Origin: Acidimicrobiales bacterium
GTDB taxonomy: Bacteria > Actinomycetota > Acidimicrobiia > Acidimicrobiales > Bog-793
Direction of reading: 5' to 3'
NCBI GenBank assembly: GCA_030037405.1
Contig: JASHRK010000131.1
Location: forward strand, 1-9,050
Length of the DNA stretch: 9,050 bases
Position numbers and translations under genes: made by a program. Under the pieces are notes generated by a model. It did no database searches. It was not told the DNA's origin and saw nothing but the letters and a program-made list of their open reading frames with translations. This document shows, one piece after another, positions 6,822-9,050 of this stretch. Every line of letters starts with the position of its first letter. The first letter of the stretch is position 1.

Positions 6822-7193
6822 TCAGGCGACCGTGCGTCTGAGCGTCACGGCGACGGAGGCGACGTCGGCGGCGATCGGGGGACGGAGCTTGCGAACCGTC
6901 ACCGTCACCGCCGTCGGGGCGAAGTGGTGGAGCACAGCGCTCGCGATCTCGCCTGCGAGGCTCTCCAGCAGGAGGTGACTCGTGCCCGTCGCCACCTCGA
7001 CGACCTTCTCGACGATCTTGCCGTAGTCGAGGGTGTGGGAGAGGTCGTCGGTGCGGGCCGCCTCCGCCAGGTCCGATTCGACGACGAGATGGATCTCGAA
7101 GGGTTGCGCTCGGCGACGCTCCTCCTCGAGGACACCGTGACGGGCGACGACGCGAAGGCCGCTGATCTCTATGAGGTCCGCTCGCTCGCTCAC
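6822..7193 (-). CDS. folB: Dihydroneopterin aldolase
   Basis: Cleaves 7,8-dihydroneopterin to 6-hydroxymethyl-7,8-dihydropterin and glycolaldehyde, the step before FolK. The 123 residues are the usual length. Motifs: DLIEISGLRVVARHGVLEEE (6-25), QPFEIHLVVESDL (30-42), TLDYGKIVEKV (54-64), the pterin-binding LLLESLAGEIA (74-84) with E77, and VTVRKLRPPI (98-107) with the conserved lysine K102. The frame stays open upstream to 7487, but those 98 residues are Arg/Pro-rich and lie over the neighbouring gene, so I take GTG 7193, the first start candidate before the conserved domain. An AGGAG overlapping the stop of the previous gene lies 13 nt away, which is longer than ideal. It is 17 nt after the phosphatase-like gene and 19 nt before folK. 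Confidence 0.95.
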   Translation of the reverse strand: MSERADLIEISGLRVVARHGVLEEERRRAQPFEIHLVVESDLAEAARTDDLSHTLDYGKIVEKVVEVATGTSHLLLESLAGEIASAVLHHFAPTAVTVTVRKLRPPIAADVASVAVTLRRTVA

Positions 7194-7210
7194 AGGTCCA
7201 TCACCACTCC

Positions 7211-7783
7211 TCACAGGGCGAGGTCGCCGTCGGGAGACGCCGGGGTCGCTTCGAGCTTGGGAGGAGGCGGCTTCAGCACGCCTGGGGGCGGCAGCTCGGC
7301 GGCAAGCGCCACCGTCTGGCGGCCGGCGGCGCCCATCTGGCGCTTCAGGAGCTGTTCGGCGGCCGTGATCGCACGGGGCTCGTCCGGTATGAGGCCGCTC
7401 CAGCGGAGGTAGCCCGCAATGATTCCCATGACCCGGTCCCCGAGCTCGTCTTGGTGGACGAGGAGTTTCTCTCCCTCCCGTAGCCACTCCCGCATGGAGG
7501 GGTAGAGCTGGGAGAGCGGGCCGGCGAGGTCGCTTCCCGGCGGTATCGGGAAATGCGACCAGGTGAGCCCGAGCTCGTCGTAGGCGTGGAGGTTGTGGGT
7601 CGAGCCGAGGAGGGAGATGACGCGGCTGAAGCCCTGTGCTTTCAGCCAGAGCAGCTCTTCCTGCCTCCGTACCTTCCGGTGGTTGCGGGCGTAGCCACCG
7701 GGGCGCTCGCTCACCGCGAGGCGGTCTTTCACGATCCAGGTGAAGTTGCGCGGGACGATGCCCGCGGCCCAGCGGCCCCTCAT
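7211..7783 (-). CDS. Dual-specificity/tyrosine phosphatase-fold protein lacking the catalytic Cys (predicted pseudophosphatase)
   Basis: A 190-residue protein of unassigned function. Its layout is that of small dual-specificity phosphatases: NFTWIVKDRLAVSERPGG (13-30), EELLWLKAQGFSRVISLL (42-59), YDELGLTWSHFPIPPGSD (68-85), a P-loop-like segment KLLVHQDELGDRVMGIIAGY (106-125), then a final helix with EPRAITAAEQLLKR (135-148). The signature HC-x5-R reads H110-Q111-x5-R117: the histidine and arginine remain but the nucleophilic cysteine is glutamine, and the Ser/Thr normally after the arginine is V118. The whole protein contains no cysteine. A Pro-rich tail (163-190) is probably disordered; no membrane segment or signal peptide is seen. 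The ATG at 7783 overlaps the folP stop as ATGA, which sets the start, and folB begins 17 nt downstream. The gene itself is well supported; the fold assignment is by motif only; a binding or regulatory role in folate synthesis is inference. Confidence 0.8.
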   Translation of the reverse strand: MRGRWAAGIVPRNFTWIVKDRLAVSERPGGYARNHRKVRRQEELLWLKAQGFSRVISLLGSTHNLHAYDELGLTWSHFPIPPGSDLAGPLSQLYPSMREWLREGEKLLVHQDELGDRVMGIIAGYLRWSGLIPDEPRAITAAEQLLKRQMGAAGRQTVALAAELPPPGVLKPPPPKLEATPASPDGDLAL

Positions 7784-8622
7784 CGCCCCGCCCCCGCCGC
7801 CTCGCAGAGGCGGGCCGCGTCGCGCGTGGCGCGCACGTCGTGGACGCGCACGGCGCGCACGCCGCAGGTCATCGACCAGACCGCCGAGGCGAGCGAGCCC
7901 TCGAAGCGCTCCGAGGTCGGGCGGGGAGAGGAGGAGTCCGGCCCGCCGGCGGCGATCCTGCCGAGAAACGTCTTGCGGCTCGTGCCCACGAGCACCGGCC
8001 ACCCGAGGGCCACGATCGCCGGCAGCTCCGCCAGCAGGGCGAGGTTGTGCCGAGCAGTCTTCCCGAACCCGATGCCGGGGTCGACCCACACCTCGGCGAC
8101 CCCGAGGCCCTCCGCCGCCTCGGCGCGCTCTCGAAGAAGACCGGAGACCTCGGCGACGACGTCCTCGTACCTGGGGTCGTCCTGCATGTGGTCCGGCGCG
8201 CCCTGAGCGTGCATGACAACGAGGCCGGCACCGGTCTCGGCGGCAACCGCCGCCATCCCTCCCGAGGGCGACACATCGTTCACCAAGCTCGCCCCGGCCG
8301 CGACGGCCGCCCGTGCCACAGAGGGCTTTGTCGTGTCGATCGAGATCCGTGCCCGGCCGTCTCTCACGCGGTCGTCCTGCGCGAGGGCAGCCACGACAGG
8401 GAGGACGCGGTGGAGCTCCTCGGCCTCGGGGACGGGCGAGGCGCCCGGTCGCGTGGACTCCCCTCCTATGTCGACGATGTCGGCGCCCTCGTCGAGGATC
8501 TCGACCCCCCTCGTTATGGCGTCGTCGTGGTCGAGATAGCGACCTCCGTCGAAGAAGGAGTCGGGCGTCACGTTGAGCACTCCCATGACGAGGCAACGCA
8601 CGTTGGAAGAGTAGAGGCTCAC
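7780..8622 (-). CDS. folP: Dihydropteroate synthase
   Basis: Condenses 6-hydroxymethyl-dihydropterin diphosphate with p-aminobenzoate to dihydropteroate; the sulfonamide target. A cytoplasmic TIM barrel. From GTG 8622 it has 280 residues, normal for the family. Motifs: VMGVLNVTPDSFFDGG (12-27), IVDIGGESTRPGASPV (49-64), ISIDTTKP (93-100), LVNDVS (113-118), VVMHAQGAPDHMQ (135-147), WVDPGIGFGKT (179-189), VGTSRKTFLGRI (212-223) and RVHDV (259-263). All pterin, pABA and diphosphate-binding segments are intact. The frame extends upstream to 8757, but that stretch lies over folE and is not DHPS-like. GTG 8622 overlaps the folE stop as GTGA, which implies coupling; no Shine-Dalgarno is seen. GTG 8601 and ATG 8586 are less likely alternatives. 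The 3' end overlaps the next gene as ATGA. Confidence 0.97.
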   Translation of the reverse strand: MSLYSSNVRCLVMGVLNVTPDSFFDGGRYLDHDDAITRGVEILDEGADIVDIGGESTRPGASPVPEAEELHRVLPVVAALAQDDRVRDGRARISIDTTKPSVARAAVAAGASLVNDVSPSGGMAAVAAETGAGLVVMHAQGAPDHMQDDPRYEDVVAEVSGLLRERAEAAEGLGVAEVWVDPGIGFGKTARHNLALLAELPAIVALGWPVLVGTSRKTFLGRIAAGGPDSSSPRPTSERFEGSLASAVWSMTCGVRAVRVHDVRATRDAARLCEAAGAGR

Positions 8623-9050
8623 GAAGGGAGGGAGCGCCCTCCTCGCACGAAGGCCATCCCTTCCGCACGGGTCGATGGGTCGCTGCGGAAAAGCCCACGT
8701 ACCGACGAGGTCACTGTCAGCGTCCCTGGCTTGCGGATGCCCCGCATCGACATGCAAAGGTGCTCGGCCTCGATGACGACGAGGACGCCGCGGGGGTCGA
8801 GAGCCTTCTCGATGGCGTCCGCGATCTGGCTCGTCATCCGTTCCTGCACCTGCAGGCGGCGGGCGTAGCCGTCGACGACGCGGGCGAGCTTGGAAAGGCC
8901 GGTGATGTTGCCGCTCTTCGAGGGGATGTAGGCGACGTGCGCCTTGCCGAGAAACGGCACGAGGTGGTGCTCGCAGAGCGAGGCGAAGGGTATGTCCCGG
9001 ACCATGACCATTTCGTCGTGCTCGGCGGCGAAGGTGACCGTGAGGAAGCG
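8619..9050 (-). CDS. folE: GTP cyclohydrolase I (5' end outside the window)
   Basis: Converts GTP to 7,8-dihydroneopterin triphosphate, the first step of tetrahydrofolate synthesis. The visible 143 residues are the C-terminal catalytic part; the frame is open through the right edge (first visible residues RFLTVTFAAEHDEM), so roughly the first quarter to third is missing. Motifs: VMVRDIPFASLCEHHLVPF with the zinc ligands Cys and His of CEHH, GKAHVAYIP, GLSKLARVVDGYARRLQVQE, RMTSQIADAIEKAL, and AEHLCMSMRGIRKPGTLTVT, which carries the second zinc-binding cysteine. This is the classical zinc-dependent FolE type (type IA), not the FolE2 type. The stop overlaps the folP GTG as GTGA. From memory, ftsH often lies upstream in actinobacteria, but nothing of it is visible here. 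Confidence 0.97.
   Translation of the reverse strand, partial: RFLTVTFAAEHDEMVMVRDIPFASLCEHHLVPFLGKAHVAYIPSKSGNITGLSKLARVVDGYARRLQVQERMTSQIADAIEKALDPRGVLVVIEAEHLCMSMRGIRKPGTLTVTSSVRGLFRSDPSTRAEGMAFVRGGRSLPS

Noticed and set aside
7194..7487. 98-residue N-terminal extension of folB
   Set aside because: Arg/Pro-rich and lying over the neighbouring gene; FolB is normally about 120 residues, which the GTG at 7193 gives.
7776..7800. G-rich stretch around the start of the phosphatase-like gene, as a G-quadruplex
   Set aside because: Only three runs of three or more G are present; the rest are GG pairs, common at this base composition.
7784..8698. Upstream extension of the phosphatase-like gene to a 495-residue protein
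   Set aside because: The extra part is Arg/Gly-rich, lies out of frame over folP, and the ATG at 7783 with its ATGA overlap is the natural start.
8623..8757. 45-residue N-terminal extension of folP
   Set aside because: Lies over the conserved end of folE and has no DHPS-like sequence; the GTGA overlap sets the start.
7840..8868. 342-codon plus-strand open frame opposite folP and folE
   Set aside because: Shadow of the folP and folE coding strand with no motif of its own.

Overview
The window is a tightly packed, GC-rich, single-strand block of ten protein genes, all transcribed right to left on the minus strand. No RNA gene, mobile element or CRISPR array was seen, and the largest gap between genes is 45 bases. 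The gene order (folE-folP-...-folB-folK-DUF2520-panC-nadB-nadC-coaX-lysS), the high GC and the many GTG starts point to an actinobacterium (Actinomycetota). From memory, Mycobacterium has a closely similar run from ftsH-folE to panC-panD-coaX-lysS. A more exact placement is a guess; the LysRS motif 2 wording and the nadB-nadC insertion would suit a non-mycobacterial, possibly acidimicrobial, lineage.

Layout in transcription order. Folate block (9050 to 6317): the C-terminal part of GTP cyclohydrolase I (folE, running off the right edge), dihydropteroate synthase (folP), a 190-residue phosphatase-fold protein lacking the catalytic cysteine, dihydroneopterin aldolase (folB) and HPPK (folK). Pantothenate block (6271 to 4614): a Rossmann/DUF2520 oxidoreductase-like protein and pantothenate synthetase (panC). 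NAD block (4602 to 1959): L-aspartate oxidase (nadB) and quinolinate phosphoribosyltransferase (nadC). CoA entry and translation (1949 to 1): type III pantothenate kinase (coaX) and the N-terminal 370 residues of class II lysyl-tRNA synthetase (lysS, running off the left edge).

The genes look like one operon. Five of nine junctions overlap (GTGA at folE/folP, ATGA at folP/phosphatase-like and coaX/lysS, 8 bp at nadB/nadC, 10 bp at DUF2520/panC), and the others are 9 to 45 nt apart. Together they make tetrahydrofolate, pantothenate/CoA and NAD precursors, so this is a cofactor superoperon ending in an aminoacyl-tRNA synthetase gene.

Most of the content is ordinary housekeeping. The item most worth a second look is the protein at 7211-7783: a dual-specificity-phosphatase-like fold with HQ-x5-R in place of HC-x5-R, translationally coupled to folP, inside a pathway that has a poorly defined phosphatase step. 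Secondary points are a 9-bp tandem repeat encoding a (V/L)P(R/S/G) N-terminal tail on NadB, an 18-bp repeat in its linker, and the unassigned DUF2520 protein beside panC.
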